This document shows, piece after piece, positions 22,984-32,866 of a stretch of 39,030 nucleotides of DNA. This DNA comes from Devosia insulae DS-56 (GTDB taxonomy: Bacteria; Pseudomonadota; Alphaproteobacteria; Rhizobiales; Devosiaceae): contig NZ_LAJE02000086.1 in NCBI RefSeq assembly GCF_000970465.2, forward strand, positions 1-39,030. The letters are read 5' to 3'. The position numbers and the translations under genes are program-made. The notes beneath the pieces were generated by a model. That model had not been told where the DNA came from and did no database searches. It saw only the letters and a program-made list of their open reading frames with translations. Numbering within the stretch: the first letter of the stretch is position 1; each line of letters begins with the position of its first letter.

Positions 22984-24516
22984 CGTCTCGGCACCAGCCG
23001 TCCGGGTGAACATCAGCACCCCCTCAGGTGCCTCGAGCGTCTTGATCGTCCCTTTCACCAGCGCCTGGTGCTGCCGCCGGAACTTCAGCGTTGCCCGATA
23101 GTGGTGCAGCAGCGAGTCGTTCTGCTTTTCCTGCAAGTCCGGCGCTTTCAGCAGGTGATCGCCCGGCACTGGCAGCCACGCCCGCGGTGCGGTCGAGAAA
23201 CCGCCCAGATGGGCTGAGGACTGCCACACCATCGGCGTCCGGCATCCGTCGCGGCCCTTGAACTGCGGCCAGAACTCGATGCCATAAGGGTCCACCAGGT
23301 CCTCGAACGCCAGTTCCGCCTCGGTCAGCCCCAGCTCTTCGCCCTGGTAGAGGCACACCGAGCCGCGCATCGTCAGCAGCATCGTCGCGGTCAGCTTACC
23401 GAACGCTTCGCGATCGCCGTGGCTCATCCATCGGCTCACATGCCGCACCACGTCGTGGTTGGAGAAGGCGAGGCAGATCCAGCCGTCTGGCGCGTCTTTC
23501 TCGGTCAGGTCGATCGACGTCTTGAAATGCTGGGCGTCAAATGCCCCGCCGAGATAATCGAAGGTGTAAGCCATGTGCAGCTTGTCGGTGCCCGAGGTAT
23601 ACTGCGCCATCACCTCGAGCTGATGCTGGCTGTCGCCGATCTCACCCACGCTGGTCCGCCCCGGGTACTCGTCGAGCAGCGCGCGGATACGGGTCAGGAA
23701 TTCGAGGTTCTCCGGCCGGCTCTTGTCGTAGAGATGCTCCTGGAAATTATAGGGGTTCACCGCCGGCGCAGTGGAGGCATTGAAATCCTCCGGCTTTACT
23801 ACGGGGTTCGACTCGAGCCCGAGCGAAGCGAAATAGAAGTTCACCGTGTCGAGCCGGAACCCGTCGACCCCGCGCTCCAGCCAGAACCGCATGTCGCTGA
23901 GCACCGCGTCCTGCACTTGCTGGTTGTGGAAGTTGAGGTCGGGCTGCGAGGTGAGGAAATTGTGCATGTAGTACTGCATGCGCCGGCTGTCCCAGGCCCA
24001 GGCCGAGCCGCCGAAGATCGACAGCCAGTTGTTGGGCGGCGTGCCATCGGGGTTCGGGTCGGCCCACATGTACCAGTCGTGCCGCGGGTTGGTTCGGTTC
24101 TGCCGGCTCTCCGAGAACCACGGGTGCTTGTCGGAGGTGTGCGAGATCACCTGGTCGATGATCACCTTCAGCCCGCGTGAATGCGCCTTTTCCAGCAGCC
24201 GGTCGAAATCCCCGAGTGTGCCGAAGATCGGATCGACGTCGCGGTAGTTGGAAACGTCGTAGCCGAAATCCTTCATCGGCGAGGTGAAGAACGGGCTGAG
24301 CCAGATCGCGTCCACCCCGAGATCGGCAACATAGTCGAGCCGCTCGGTGATCCCGACGAGGTCGCCAACGCCGTCGCCGTTATGGTCCTGAAACGAGCGC
24401 GGATAGATCTGGTAGATCACCGCGCCGCGCCACCAGTCCTTGTCGAGAGGCTGCTCGGGCGTCGACTTCTGCTCCGTCATCGGCGGAACGGCCATCATCG
24501 GCGGCACAACGCTCAT
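22822..24516 (-). CDS. GH13 alpha-glucosidase (oligo-1,6-glucosidase family)
   Basis: This 564-aa cytoplasmic glycoside hydrolase of family 13 (type of subfamily 23) hydrolyses terminal alpha-glucosides such as maltose, isomaltose or sucrose. Visible motifs are WWRGAVIYQIYPRSFQDHNG, DAIWLSPFFTSPMKDFGYDV and VIIDQVISHTSDKHPWF. The nucleophile is Asp in GVDGFRLDTVNFY, the acid/base Glu is in TSVGEIGD, and FSNHDVVRH holds the third catalytic Asp. The start is ATG 24516-24514 (SD GGAG about 10 nt upstream); later ATGs 24-39 nt downstream are possible. The frame runs open far upstream but that part is not homologous. Its 3' end overlaps the ATPase tail on the other strand. Confidence 0.94.
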   Translation of the reverse strand: MSVVPPMMAVPPMTEQKSTPEQPLDKDWWRGAVIYQIYPRSFQDHNGDGVGDLVGITERLDYVADLGVDAIWLSPFFTSPMKDFGYDVSNYRDVDPIFGTLGDFDRLLEKAHSRGLKVIIDQVISHTSDKHPWFSESRQNRTNPRHDWYMWADPNPDGTPPNNWLSIFGGSAWAWDSRRMQYYMHNFLTSQPDLNFHNQQVQDAVLSDMRFWLERGVDGFRLDTVNFYFASLGLESNPVVKPEDFNASTAPAVNPYNFQEHLYDKSRPENLEFLTRIRALLDEYPGRTSVGEIGDSQHQLEVMAQYTSGTDKLHMAYTFDYLGGAFDAQHFKTSIDLTEKDAPDGWICLAFSNHDVVRHVSRWMSHGDREAFGKLTATMLLTMRGSVCLYQGEELGLTEAELAFEDLVDPYGIEFWPQFKGRDGCRTPMVWQSSAHLGGFSTAPRAWLPVPGDHLLKAPDLQEKQNDSLLHHYRATLKFRRQHQALVKGTIKTLEAPEGVLMFTRTAGAETLLCAFNMTGGPIVVRLPDGLGVKGIDAPGSVAAPVGDGDLSLPAFGGFVGAVL

Positions 24517-24645
24517 GCTCAAACTCCCTGGGCTGGCTCTCGCGACGTGTGGCGCGAGGGCAGGGCCGGAGTCAACCGCAGGTGTATGCGCAGGAGCCTT
24601 GCACCTGCATTCGTGGAGCGAAGGGCCCGTCCACCGCAACCCCTC

Positions 24646-24676
24646 AAAACGAAAGGGCGGCCCAGTGGACCGCCCT
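24646..24676 (-). terminator. Rho-independent terminator downstream of groEL
   Basis: On the minus strand AGGGCGG (24676-24670) pairs with CCGCCCT (24660-24654) around a 9-nt loop, followed by TTCGTTTT (24653-24646). It lies about 145 bp after the groEL stop and is the best terminator of the groESL operon. Confidence 0.7.
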
Positions 24677-24757
24677 CCCGTTCGTGACCTTCGTGAGAAG
24701 ATCGGATGTCGTCTTGCCCGCAGGGCATCGGCCGTGGGCCGCCCCCGCTGAGGTCCA

Positions 24758-24781
24758 GCGTTCGGGCCGTTGCCCGAACGC
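24758..24781 (-). terminator. Strong hairpin in the groEL 3' region
   Basis: GCGTTCGGG (24758-24766) and CCCGAACGC (24773-24781) form a perfect 9-bp stem with a 6-nt loop, about 40 bp after the groEL stop. There is no T-run. It may protect the mRNA 3' end or act with the terminator further on. Confidence 0.5.
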
Positions 24782-24820
24782 GGTGCCGACCGTGAGCCAG
24801 AACTTGCTAAGGCGTAAGCC

Positions 24821-26476
<1,656 letters not shown>

Positions 26477-26517
26477 TTACGAGTTAGGGGAGTGGTCGAA
26501 ACCGGCGGAGCGCCTGG

Positions 26518-26805
26518 TTACGAGATCACGCCCATGATGTCGGATTCTTTCATGATCAGCAGATCCTTGCCGTCGAGCTTCACCTCGGTGCCGCTCCACT
26601 TGCCGAACAGGATCCGGTCGCCGGCCTTGACGTCCAGCGCCACGACCTTGCCGCTCTCGTCACGGGCGCCGGGGCCGACGGCCTCGACGATACCCTCGGA
26701 GGGCTTTTCCTTGGCGGTATCGGGGATGATGATGCCGCCAGCCGATTTCTCTTCGCTGTCGACGCGCCGGACGACCACGCGGTCGTGCAGGGGACGGAAA
26801 GCCAT
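26518..26805 (-). CDS. groS: Co-chaperonin GroES (Hsp10)
   Basis: This 95-aa protein caps the GroEL chamber. It begins [20 protein letters not shown] and has the mobile loop [16 protein letters not shown], the roof loop [10 protein letters not shown] and a C-terminal [14 protein letters not shown]. The length is normal. It is the first gene of the operon. CIRCE sits between the promoter and the ATG, so HrcA binding blocks early elongation or initiation. Confidence 0.99.
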   Translation of the reverse strand: MAFRPLHDRVVVRRVDSEEKSAGGIIIPDTAKEKPSEGIVEAVGPGARDESGKVVALDVKAGDRILFGKWSGTEVKLDGKDLLIMKESDIMGVIS

Positions 26806-26842
26806 TTTTGCTCCTATCAGCCTCTATATGATTTCGCGCCTG

Positions 26843-26869
26843 TTAGCACTCATGATCGAGGAGTGCTAA
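26843..26869 (-). promoter_or_regulatory. CIRCE operator (HrcA binding site)
   Basis: TTAGCACTC (26843-26851), nine bases and GAGTGCTAA (26861-26869) form a perfect CIRCE inverted repeat. It lies just downstream of the predicted transcription start of groES-groEL. It shows that the organism has the HrcA heat-shock repressor. Confidence 0.97.
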
Positions 26870-26881
26870 CAGCTGGCAGGG

Positions 26882-26910
26882 GATATAGGAGGGGGTCGGA
26901 AGCGAGTCAA
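26882..26910 (-). promoter_or_regulatory. Sigma70-type promoter of groESL
   Basis: On the minus strand TTGACT (26910-26905), a 17-bp spacer and TATATC (26887-26882) form a near-consensus vegetative promoter. CIRCE begins about 13 bp after the -10 box. I see no clear RpoH-type alternative. Confidence 0.8.
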
Positions 26911-27083
26911 GGACGAGGCGAGCCATACGATGAGGATGTGGCAGCCATGCGACGAAGGCATGAAACGGGCGTGCTGCCGCCACGTTTGTGGTGCCGAGAG
27001 AAACCGTAAACCGCCCCGATGGTAAGTTGCAAAGCGCCCAGCTTGGCAGTACCTGAGGCGCTTGAGATACTTCCGGAGCAGAC

Positions 27084-28235
27084 GTGACCGTCGTCCAGTT
27101 CGATAGCCACCCCCGCAAATCCCCCGACAACTGGGTCGCCCCGCAGCTCGCGGTGATCGTCCCCAGCTACAATGAGCGCGATAACGTCGCGCTGCTGTAC
27201 GACAAGGTCACGGCGGCCCTTGGCGCCACCCCATTCGAGTTCATCGTCGTCGATGACAATTCCCCCGACGGCACCTCGGAAGTGGTGCGCGACATGGCGC
27301 GCCGCCACCAGAACGTGCGCGGTATCCACCGCCTCGGCCGTCGCGGCCTGAGCTCTGCCGTGGTCGAGGGCATCCTCGCCAGCGCCGCTCCCTATTTTGC
27401 CGTCATCGATGCCGACCTGCAGCATGACGAAACCGTGCTGCCGCAGATGCTCGAGAAAGCCATTGCCGGCGACCACATCGTCGTCGGCACTCGCTATAGC
27501 GGCGAGGGCAGCGTCGGCGAGGGCCTGTCGAAAGCGCGCGAAGCCGGCAGCCGGTTTGCTACCAAGCTTTCGAGCCTCGTCACCGGCAAGGCGCTCAGCG
27601 ATCCGATGAGCGGCTTCTTCCTGATGCGTCGCAGCGTCTTCGACGAAATCGCCCCCTCGCTCAGCGACGACGGCTTCAAGATCCTGCTCGATATCATCGT
27701 CTCGGCCGGCCGCTCGCGCGCCCGCCAGGGCAAGGAACTGCGCATCGGCGAGGTGCCCTATACCTTCCGTCCGCGCCATGCCGGCGAGAGCAAGATGAGT
27801 TCGATCGTCGTGGTGCAGTTCCTCGGGCTGATTGTCTCGAAGCTCTCCGGAGGCTTGCTGCCCACCACCTTCCTGCTGTTCGCCCTCGTCGGCGGTCTCG
27901 GCGTCGTGGTGCATATGGGAACGCTGTGGTTCACCCATGAGGTGCTGAACTTCAACTTCGTCTGGTCGCAGGTCGCGGCAACGCTCCTCGCCATGACCTT
28001 TAACTTCATGCTCAATAACGAGCTGACCTATGCCAACAAGAAGCTGCGCGGCTGGCGCTATCTCACCGGCATGCTCACCTTCTACGCCGTCTGCTCCATC
28101 GGCGCCCTCGCCAACGTCTCGGTTGCCAGCTGGATCTATGCCTATGACGGCCAGTTCTACGTCGCGGGCCTGCTCGGCGTGCTGATGAGCGTCGTTTTCA
28201 ACTACTCCGTTACAAAGGTATTCACATGGCGGTAA
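27084..28235 (+). CDS. Glycosyltransferase 2 fused to GtrA membrane domain
   Basis: The 383-aa product has an N-terminal GT2 domain of the dolichol/polyprenyl-phosphate mannosyltransferase type. VIVPSYNERDNV opens the fold, DDNSPDGT and DADLQHDE supply the nucleotide and metal-binding Asp residues, and PMSGFFLMRR is the acceptor motif. From about residue 250 four hydrophobic segments form a GtrA-like domain (PF04138), e.g. VWSQVAATLLAMTFNFMLNN. It probably charges undecaprenyl phosphate with a sugar and helps to flip it to the periplasm for glycan modification. The GTG start at 27084 follows a GGAG SD. The last 10 bp overlap the next small gene. Confidence 0.92.
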   Translation: MTVVQFDSHPRKSPDNWVAPQLAVIVPSYNERDNVALLYDKVTAALGATPFEFIVVDDNSPDGTSEVVRDMARRHQNVRGIHRLGRRGLSSAVVEGILASAAPYFAVIDADLQHDETVLPQMLEKAIAGDHIVVGTRYSGEGSVGEGLSKAREAGSRFATKLSSLVTGKALSDPMSGFFLMRRSVFDEIAPSLSDDGFKILLDIIVSAGRSRARQGKELRIGEVPYTFRPRHAGESKMSSIVVVQFLGLIVSKLSGGLLPTTFLLFALVGGLGVVVHMGTLWFTHEVLNFNFVWSQVAATLLAMTFNFMLNNELTYANKKLRGWRYLTGMLTFYAVCSIGALANVSVASWIYAYDGQFYVAGLLGVLMSVVFNYSVTKVFTWR

Positions 28236-28408
28236 GCGCAGAACTCGAAATCAAGCTCCGCCGCACCGGTGGCGTCGGTCCCAATACCAAGTGGGACTGG
28301 AGCCTCGTTGACGCCAGCGGCACCGTGGTGAAGAAGGGCTCCGCGCTGGGCGAAGAAGCCCGCGCCTTCGCCACGGCCAAGAAGGCCCGCGACAAGCTGA
28401 AGGGCTAG
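28226..28408 (+). CDS. Conserved-looking 60-aa protein
   Basis: The product begins MAVSAELEIKLRRTGGVGPN, continues with WDWSLVDASGTVVKKGSA and ends in a lysine-rich helix (ARAFATAKKARDKLKG). No family is recognised with certainty. The ATG overlaps the last 10 bp of the glycosyltransferase gene, implying translational coupling. The pattern of beta hairpin followed by a basic helix suggests a small soluble protein. The stop is followed by a hairpin shared with the convergent regulator gene. Confidence 0.72.
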   Translation: MAVSAELEIKLRRTGGVGPNTKWDWSLVDASGTVVKKGSALGEEARAFATAKKARDKLKG

Positions 28409-28419
28409 ACCCTCTGGAG

Positions 28420-28446
28420 GGGCGCGTTCTAAGCCGCGCCCTTCTT
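28420..28446 (+). terminator. Terminator between the 60-aa gene and the convergent regulator gene
   Basis: GGGCGCG (28420-28426) pairs with CGCGCCC (28435-28441) around an 8-nt loop, followed by TTCTT. The hairpin spans the stop codon of the convergent regulator gene, so it overlaps its last codons. Confidence 0.55.
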
Positions 28447-29226
28447 GCCTTCCAGTTCCGCCCACGCCTGCCGCTTGCGGTAGATCGTCGAGGGGCTGAG
28501 CTCCAGTGCGGCGGCGGCGAGCGCGATGTTGCCGGCAAAACTCTCGATCGCTTCCTCGATGATCCGCTGCTCCTGTTGCCACATCGGCAGCACGGCCGGG
28601 CGCATCGGCGACTCCGCCGAAGCGGCGCGTCGTTCCGTCTCGCCGCCATCGAACATCGCGACGATTCGGCGGGCCACGCCTTCCAGATTCTTGGCACTCC
28701 CCGGCAGGTCGCGCGCTACGAAGTCGAGCACCGTCTGCAGCTGGCTCGAGGCGTCGATCAGGCCGGCGACGCGCTCCCGCTCGTCGGTACCACGGAACGC
28801 CCCGGCGATCGGCCGGCCGTAGCGCTGCGCCAGTTCGCTGAGCCGCGCCGAAAGGACCGCGCCATCGACTGGGCGGGTCACATGCTCATGCGCTCCGGCC
28901 TGCAATGCAGCGAGCGTCGCGGAGACCGAGTTGCCGTCGGAAAGCACCACCACCAGCGATCCCGGCGCCAGCCGCACCAGCCGCGCCACCGCGTCCTCGG
29001 CTTCAACCGAGAGGTCGCGCAGGCTGTCGAGGTCGGCCAGCAACAGGTCATAGGAGGCAAGCCGCAGCCGGTCTGCCGCTTCGCGGCCGCACGAGGCCAG
29101 CCCGATCTCGGGCGCGACGATGAATCCCCGATCGAGCATCTCGATCAGGCTGCGGGCCCCCGCCTCATCGCGGTCGACGAGCAGGATGCGGGCGGCGTTA
29201 TCCAGGCCGAAGCCGGGAGCGGGCAT
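28429..29226 (-). CDS. Orphan receiver-Fis HTH regulator
   Basis: The 265-aa product from ATG 29226 (AAGGA SD) has an N-terminal receiver-like domain: RILLVDRDEAGARSL, putative acceptor D65 in YDLLLADLDS, Ser in VVVLSDG where Thr is usual, and Arg in HVTRPVDG where the invariant Lys is expected. A linker of about 100 residues follows. The C-terminus is a Fis-type helix-turn-helix, QEQRIIEEAIESFAGNIALA followed by LELSPSTIYRKRQAW, as in NtrC-family activators, but there is no AAA+ sigma54 domain. It is therefore probably a DNA-binding regulator that does not activate sigma54 promoters and may work without normal phosphorylation. No kinase is adjacent. Confidence 0.85.
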   Translation of the reverse strand: MPAPGFGLDNAARILLVDRDEAGARSLIEMLDRGFIVAPEIGLASCGREAADRLRLASYDLLLADLDSLRDLSVEAEDAVARLVRLAPGSLVVVLSDGNSVSATLAALQAGAHEHVTRPVDGAVLSARLSELAQRYGRPIAGAFRGTDERERVAGLIDASSQLQTVLDFVARDLPGSAKNLEGVARRIVAMFDGGETERRAASAESPMRPAVLPMWQQEQRIIEEAIESFAGNIALAAAALELSPSTIYRKRQAWAELEGKKGAA

Positions 29227-29432
29227 GGCGACAAGTCCTTGGGCACGTGGCTGTGCTGAATGGAGTGTTGACGAACTGGGTAAATAAAGCGTTCCAGCCG
29301 ATCTGTGCGGAAACGCGCCGGCCCCACGGTTTGCCACAGCTCCCGCGTCCCCGCGCCTTTCGGCAGGGCCCGGCCGATGCTATGACGGGATGCGTCGAAT
29401 CCCGTTGGTCACTCTGGGAGCCCGAGCGTTAA

Positions 29433-30665
29433 GTGCAAGGCCTCGTCTACATCTTCATCGCGCTGGCCACGCTTGGCGTTGCGGCGGCGGCCTATTTCGG
29501 GATGACCTTTTCGCCGATCGAGGCTTTTGTCACCGCGATTGCCTTTGGTGCGCTGGCCGTCATGCTGATGGAGCGCCGCCTGCGCCAGCGCTCGGAAGCG
29601 CGGCTCGAGCGCGCCGTCGAGGACCTGGCGCGGCTGCTGTCGACCGATGCCAGGGCCGGGCAAGTGCTGAGCCAGCGCGTCAACGCCATTGCCGATACCA
29701 ATGTGGGCAGCCGCCTCGATGGCATCGAGGCCGATATTTCGGTGCTCGGCACCGTCACCCGCCAACTGGCCGAGGCGCTGGCCGAGTTCGAGGAGGCTCG
29801 CCGCGCCGATGGTGGTTCGCGCCTCGCTGAAGCGACAGCCGAGCCGGCCGAGCCCGACGACGACATTTTCCTCGATCCGATGATCCCGGAGTCCGAGCTA
29901 CGCGCTGCGCTCGATGCCAATCGGCTGGTCTTCCATATCGAGCCGGTGGTTCGCCTGCCGGCCAGGAAACCCCTTGGCTACGATCTCGTGCCGCGCCTGA
30001 TGCAGGATGCCGGCGGCCTCGCCGATGCCCCCGATTTCATGCCGCGTCGCGGCGGCGAGGACCTGATCCGTCGCATCGAGGCAATGGCGCTCGAGGAAGC
30101 CGTCACTATCGCGCGGCGCGCCAAGACCTCCGGCCAGCCGATTACCCTATTCCTGCCGCTGGGCCGCGCCACCATCCTCGACAAGAAAGCGCTCGAGCAG
30201 GTGACCGCAACGCTGGTCGCCAACCAGGCGATCACCGCCTCGCTGAACTTCGCCGTCCGGCAGACCGAGTGGAAGCCGCTCGGCCCCACCGAGAAGCGCG
30301 CGCTCTACGAGTTTCGCAAGGCCGGGGCCGGGTTCGTCCTCACCGACGCCACCTCGCTGCGCTTTGATTTCGCCGAACTCGAGGGTCTCGGCTTCAGCGA
30401 CGTGCGGTTCGATGCGACCCGCTTCCTGTCGCAGCCGCAAAGCTTCACCGATTTCCACACCGCCGATATCGCCCCCTATGCCAAGCGCTTCGAGATCGAG
30501 CTCTGCGGCACCGGGGTGATCGACGAGCAGCAGTTGCTCAGCCTGTTCGAAGATGGCATCAGCCTCGTGCAGGGACCGCATATCGGCCGGCCCGGCCCGG
30601 TCCGCCCGGATCTCGTCGCCGAGCGTCCGCGCGATGCCGAGCGCCGCATCGAGGCGCAAGCGTAA
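29433..30665 (+). CDS. TipF-like membrane protein with degenerate EAL domain
   Basis: The 410-aa product has two membrane segments (about residues 4-22 and 28-46), a predicted coiled coil (about 48-125) and a C-terminal EAL fold (about 150-395). The EAL motif itself reads GYDLVPRL (183-185 YDL). The DDFGTG segment reads LTDATSLRFDF, and only LVQGPHIGRPGPV at the end is well kept. Catalytic Glu and metal ligands are thus lost, so it should bind but not cleave c-di-GMP, or bind nothing. Domain order matches TipF of Caulobacter, which places the flagellar motor. The start is GTG 29433; an upstream in-frame region is not supported. Confidence 0.82.
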   Translation: MQGLVYIFIALATLGVAAAAYFGMTFSPIEAFVTAIAFGALAVMLMERRLRQRSEARLERAVEDLARLLSTDARAGQVLSQRVNAIADTNVGSRLDGIEADISVLGTVTRQLAEALAEFEEARRADGGSRLAEATAEPAEPDDDIFLDPMIPESELRAALDANRLVFHIEPVVRLPARKPLGYDLVPRLMQDAGGLADAPDFMPRRGGEDLIRRIEAMALEEAVTIARRAKTSGQPITLFLPLGRATILDKKALEQVTATLVANQAITASLNFAVRQTEWKPLGPTEKRALYEFRKAGAGFVLTDATSLRFDFAELEGLGFSDVRFDATRFLSQPQSFTDFHTADIAPYAKRFEIELCGTGVIDEQQLLSLFEDGISLVQGPHIGRPGPVRPDLVAERPRDAERRIEAQA

Positions 30666-30676
30666 CAGGATAGACT

Positions 30677-31531
30677 ATGCAGGCACTTGCCGGACTGAGC
30701 GGGATCGCCCCCCGCTACGATGTGGTTTTGAGCGACATTTGGGGCGTCGTGCATAATGGCATTGCCGCCCACCCGACCGCCGTCGAGGCGCTGGTCAACT
30801 ATCGCCGCAATGGCGGCCGTGTCGTCTTGATCAGCAACGCCCCGCGTCCGCATGGTCCGATCATCGAGATGATGGATCGGCTCGGCGTCTCGCGCGAGGC
30901 CTATGACGACGTGGTGACCTCGGGCGACGCCACCCGCGTCGTGCTCGAGCGCTACCGCGGCCAGACCGTCCACTATGTCGGCCCGCCACACGACAATGAC
31001 AGCCTGTTCGAGGGCCTCGACATCACCATCGGTCGCGCCGAGGACGCCAAGGCGATCGTCGTCACCGACCTCGATACCGACCACGACACGCCGGACATGT
31101 ACAATGACCGGATCACCCTGTGGCTCAGCCGCAACCTGCCGCTGATTGCCGCCAACCCGGATCGGGTGGTCGAGCATGGCGACCAGATCCTCTATTGCGG
31201 CGGCGCCCTCGCCGACCTCTACGAGGCGCGCGGCGGCATGATCGTCATGGTCGGCAAGCCCTACAAGCCGATCTATGCCGAGGCGCTGCGCCTCGCCGAG
31301 AAAGCCGCCGGCCACCCCGTCGATCGCCCCCGCATCCTCGCCATCGGCGACTCGGTGCGCACCGACGCCATCGGCGCCGCCGGCGCCGGACTCGACCTGC
31401 TGTTCATCACCGGCTCGATCCACGCCGCCGAACTCGATGCCTTCGGTAACCCTGACCCCGAAGCCATCCGCCGCCTGGTCGAACCGAGTGGCGCCAATGT
31501 CGCGGGCTTCATGCTGCGGCTGAGCTGGTAA
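30677..31531 (+). CDS. HAD-superfamily class IIA hydrolase (TIGR01459 type)
   Basis: This 284-aa soluble phosphatase is of the NagD-like class IIA group. Motif I reads VVLSDIWGVVHNG (nucleophile Asp; the second Asp is replaced by Trp, typical of TIGR01459). Motif II is VVLISNAPRP, the motif III Lys is in VMVGKPYKPIY, and motif IV is ILAIGDSVRTDAIGA. This subgroup is nearly restricted to alphaproteobacteria and its substrate is not established. It lies 11 bp after the TipF-like gene and is probably cotranscribed with it. Confidence 0.92.
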   Translation: MQALAGLSGIAPRYDVVLSDIWGVVHNGIAAHPTAVEALVNYRRNGGRVVLISNAPRPHGPIIEMMDRLGVSREAYDDVVTSGDATRVVLERYRGQTVHYVGPPHDNDSLFEGLDITIGRAEDAKAIVVTDLDTDHDTPDMYNDRITLWLSRNLPLIAANPDRVVEHGDQILYCGGALADLYEARGGMIVMVGKPYKPIYAEALRLAEKAAGHPVDRPRILAIGDSVRTDAIGAAGAGLDLLFITGSIHAAELDAFGNPDPEAIRRLVEPSGANVAGFMLRLSW

Positions 31532-31536
31532 CCCTT

Positions 31537-31560
31537 CTCCTCCCCTGCTGAGCGGAGGAG
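31537..31560 (+). terminator. Hairpin after the HAD hydrolase gene
   Basis: CTCCTCC (31537-31543) pairs with GGAGGAG (31554-31560) around a 10-nt loop, 5 bp after the stop. There is no T-run. Weak terminator or remnant of a CCTCC-rich intergenic repeat. Confidence 0.4.
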
Positions 31561-31680
31561 GAGCGAGCTGCCGAAGGGACCGCGCAATCACCAACCCGCA
31601 TAGCAGCCTCCAACCTTAGCTGCCTTGCAACCCATCCGGTTTCTTGCCATATCGCCATCACTCTCAAGGCGGGTACGAAT

Positions 31681-32655
31681 TTGAGCGGCTTCATCAGGCT
31701 CGCTGGACTCGACCAGGTTCCGGCGTCGCTGCGCGGCGCCATGGTCGCGATCGGCAATTTCGACGGCTGCCACCGCGGTCATCAGCACGTGTTCCGGGCG
31801 CTGAAGGCCCGCGCCGCCGCGCTTGGCGTGCCGGCGCTGGTGCTCACCTTCGAACCGCATCCGCGTGATGTGTTCGCCCCGGCCCCCTTCATGTTCCGGC
31901 TGACCTATGCCGACCAGAAGGCCGAGATCGCCGAGGCGCTCGGGCTCGACGGCATCGTGGTGATGCCATTCTCGCTCGAATTCTCCCACATCGTCGCCGA
32001 GGAGTTCGTCACCCGCTTTCTCGTCGGTGCGCTCGGCGTCACCGGCGTGTCGGTCGGGGCCGATTTCCATTTCGGCTACAAGCGTGAGGGCACTCCGGAT
32101 TTCCTGCGGGACGCCGGCGTGCGCCACGGCTTCGAGGTCGAAATCCTCGACATGCTCGACGAGGGCGACGACCACATCTCGTCCTCCCGCATCCGCGCCC
32201 TGCTCGGCGAAGGTGATGTCGCGGGCGCCGCCCAACTGCTCGGCTACCACTGGTTCCTCTCGGGCGTCGTGGTGAAGGGCGATCAGCGGGGCAGGGAGCT
32301 CGGCTTCCCCACCGCCAATACCGCGAGCCCCACCGGCTTCGGCCTCCTGCAAGGCGTCTACGCGGTGCGTGCCAAGCTCAATGGGCGCCTGCTCGATGGC
32401 GTCGCCAGTTACGGCAAGCCGATGTTCAACAATGAGCGTCCGCCCTTCGAAACCTGGATCTTCGATTTCGACGAGGACATTTACGGCGAGACGCTGGAAG
32501 TGGCGCTGCTCGGCACCGTGCGCGGCCAGGTCAAGTTCTCCGGCCTCGATGAGCTGATCGCCGCCGTCAACAACGACGCCGCCCAGGCCCGCCTGCTGCT
32601 GCAGTCGACCCTGCCGGTGTCGGAGCTTGACGAGAAGCTCGGGTTCTTCAGGTAG
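31681..32655 (+). CDS. ribF: Bifunctional riboflavin kinase / FAD synthetase
   Basis: The 324-aa enzyme converts riboflavin to FMN and FAD. The N-terminal FAD synthetase has MVAIGNFDGCHRGHQHVF with the nucleotidyltransferase signature, VLTFEPHPRDVF and GADFHFGYKREG, and ISSSRIRALL. The C-terminal flavokinase domain begins VVVKGDQRGRELGFPTANT and has GVYAVRAKL and RPPFETWIFDF. The TTG start at 31681 follows AAGGCGGG and gives the normal N-terminus; the next ATG (31741) would remove the first strand. The downstream gene is ileS, a frequent neighbour of ribF in bacteria, but here a repeat element intervenes. Confidence 0.96.
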   Translation: MSGFIRLAGLDQVPASLRGAMVAIGNFDGCHRGHQHVFRALKARAAALGVPALVLTFEPHPRDVFAPAPFMFRLTYADQKAEIAEALGLDGIVVMPFSLEFSHIVAEEFVTRFLVGALGVTGVSVGADFHFGYKREGTPDFLRDAGVRHGFEVEILDMLDEGDDHISSSRIRALLGEGDVAGAAQLLGYHWFLSGVVVKGDQRGRELGFPTANTASPTGFGLLQGVYAVRAKLNGRLLDGVASYGKPMFNNERPPFETWIFDFDEDIYGETLEVALLGTVRGQVKFSGLDELIAAVNNDAAQARLLLQSTLPVSELDEKLGFFR

Positions 32656-32670
32656 AGTCTCACTGCAGCA

Positions 32671-32791
32671 GACGGCCCCCTCCCGGCCTCCCCCATGAAG
32701 GGGGAGGTGAAGAGTCGAGGCTGTGGCTGGATCGTGCCAGACACTGGATGCGGCACCTCCCCCTTGTGGGGGAGGATGGGAGGGGGCCGTC
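32671..32791. repeat. Palindromic intergenic element, copy A (before ileS)
   Basis: The ends are GACGGCCCCCTCCC (32671-32684) and GGGAGGGGGCCGTC (32778-32791), perfect inverted repeats. Inside are two smaller hairpins (CCTCCCCCATGAAGGGGGAGG and CCTCCCCCTTGTGGGGGAGG) and a 50-bp core. Both copies also share GCA before and TCTATCGG after the element. It separates ribF from ileS. Confidence 0.88.
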
Positions 32792-32866
32792 TCTATCGGC
32801 TGAAACACTCTTTCACCCGCCGCCCTCGCTTGCTACAAGCCCGCAACTTCCCTTGAACATCGATCG

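Larger units (their letters stand above)
24517..24820. other. Intergenic region between groEL and the alpha-glucosidase gene
   Basis: No gene is seen here. It contains the groEL downstream hairpins at 24758-24781 and 24646-24676 and presumably the promoter of the glucosidase gene, which I could not define. Confidence 0.6.
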
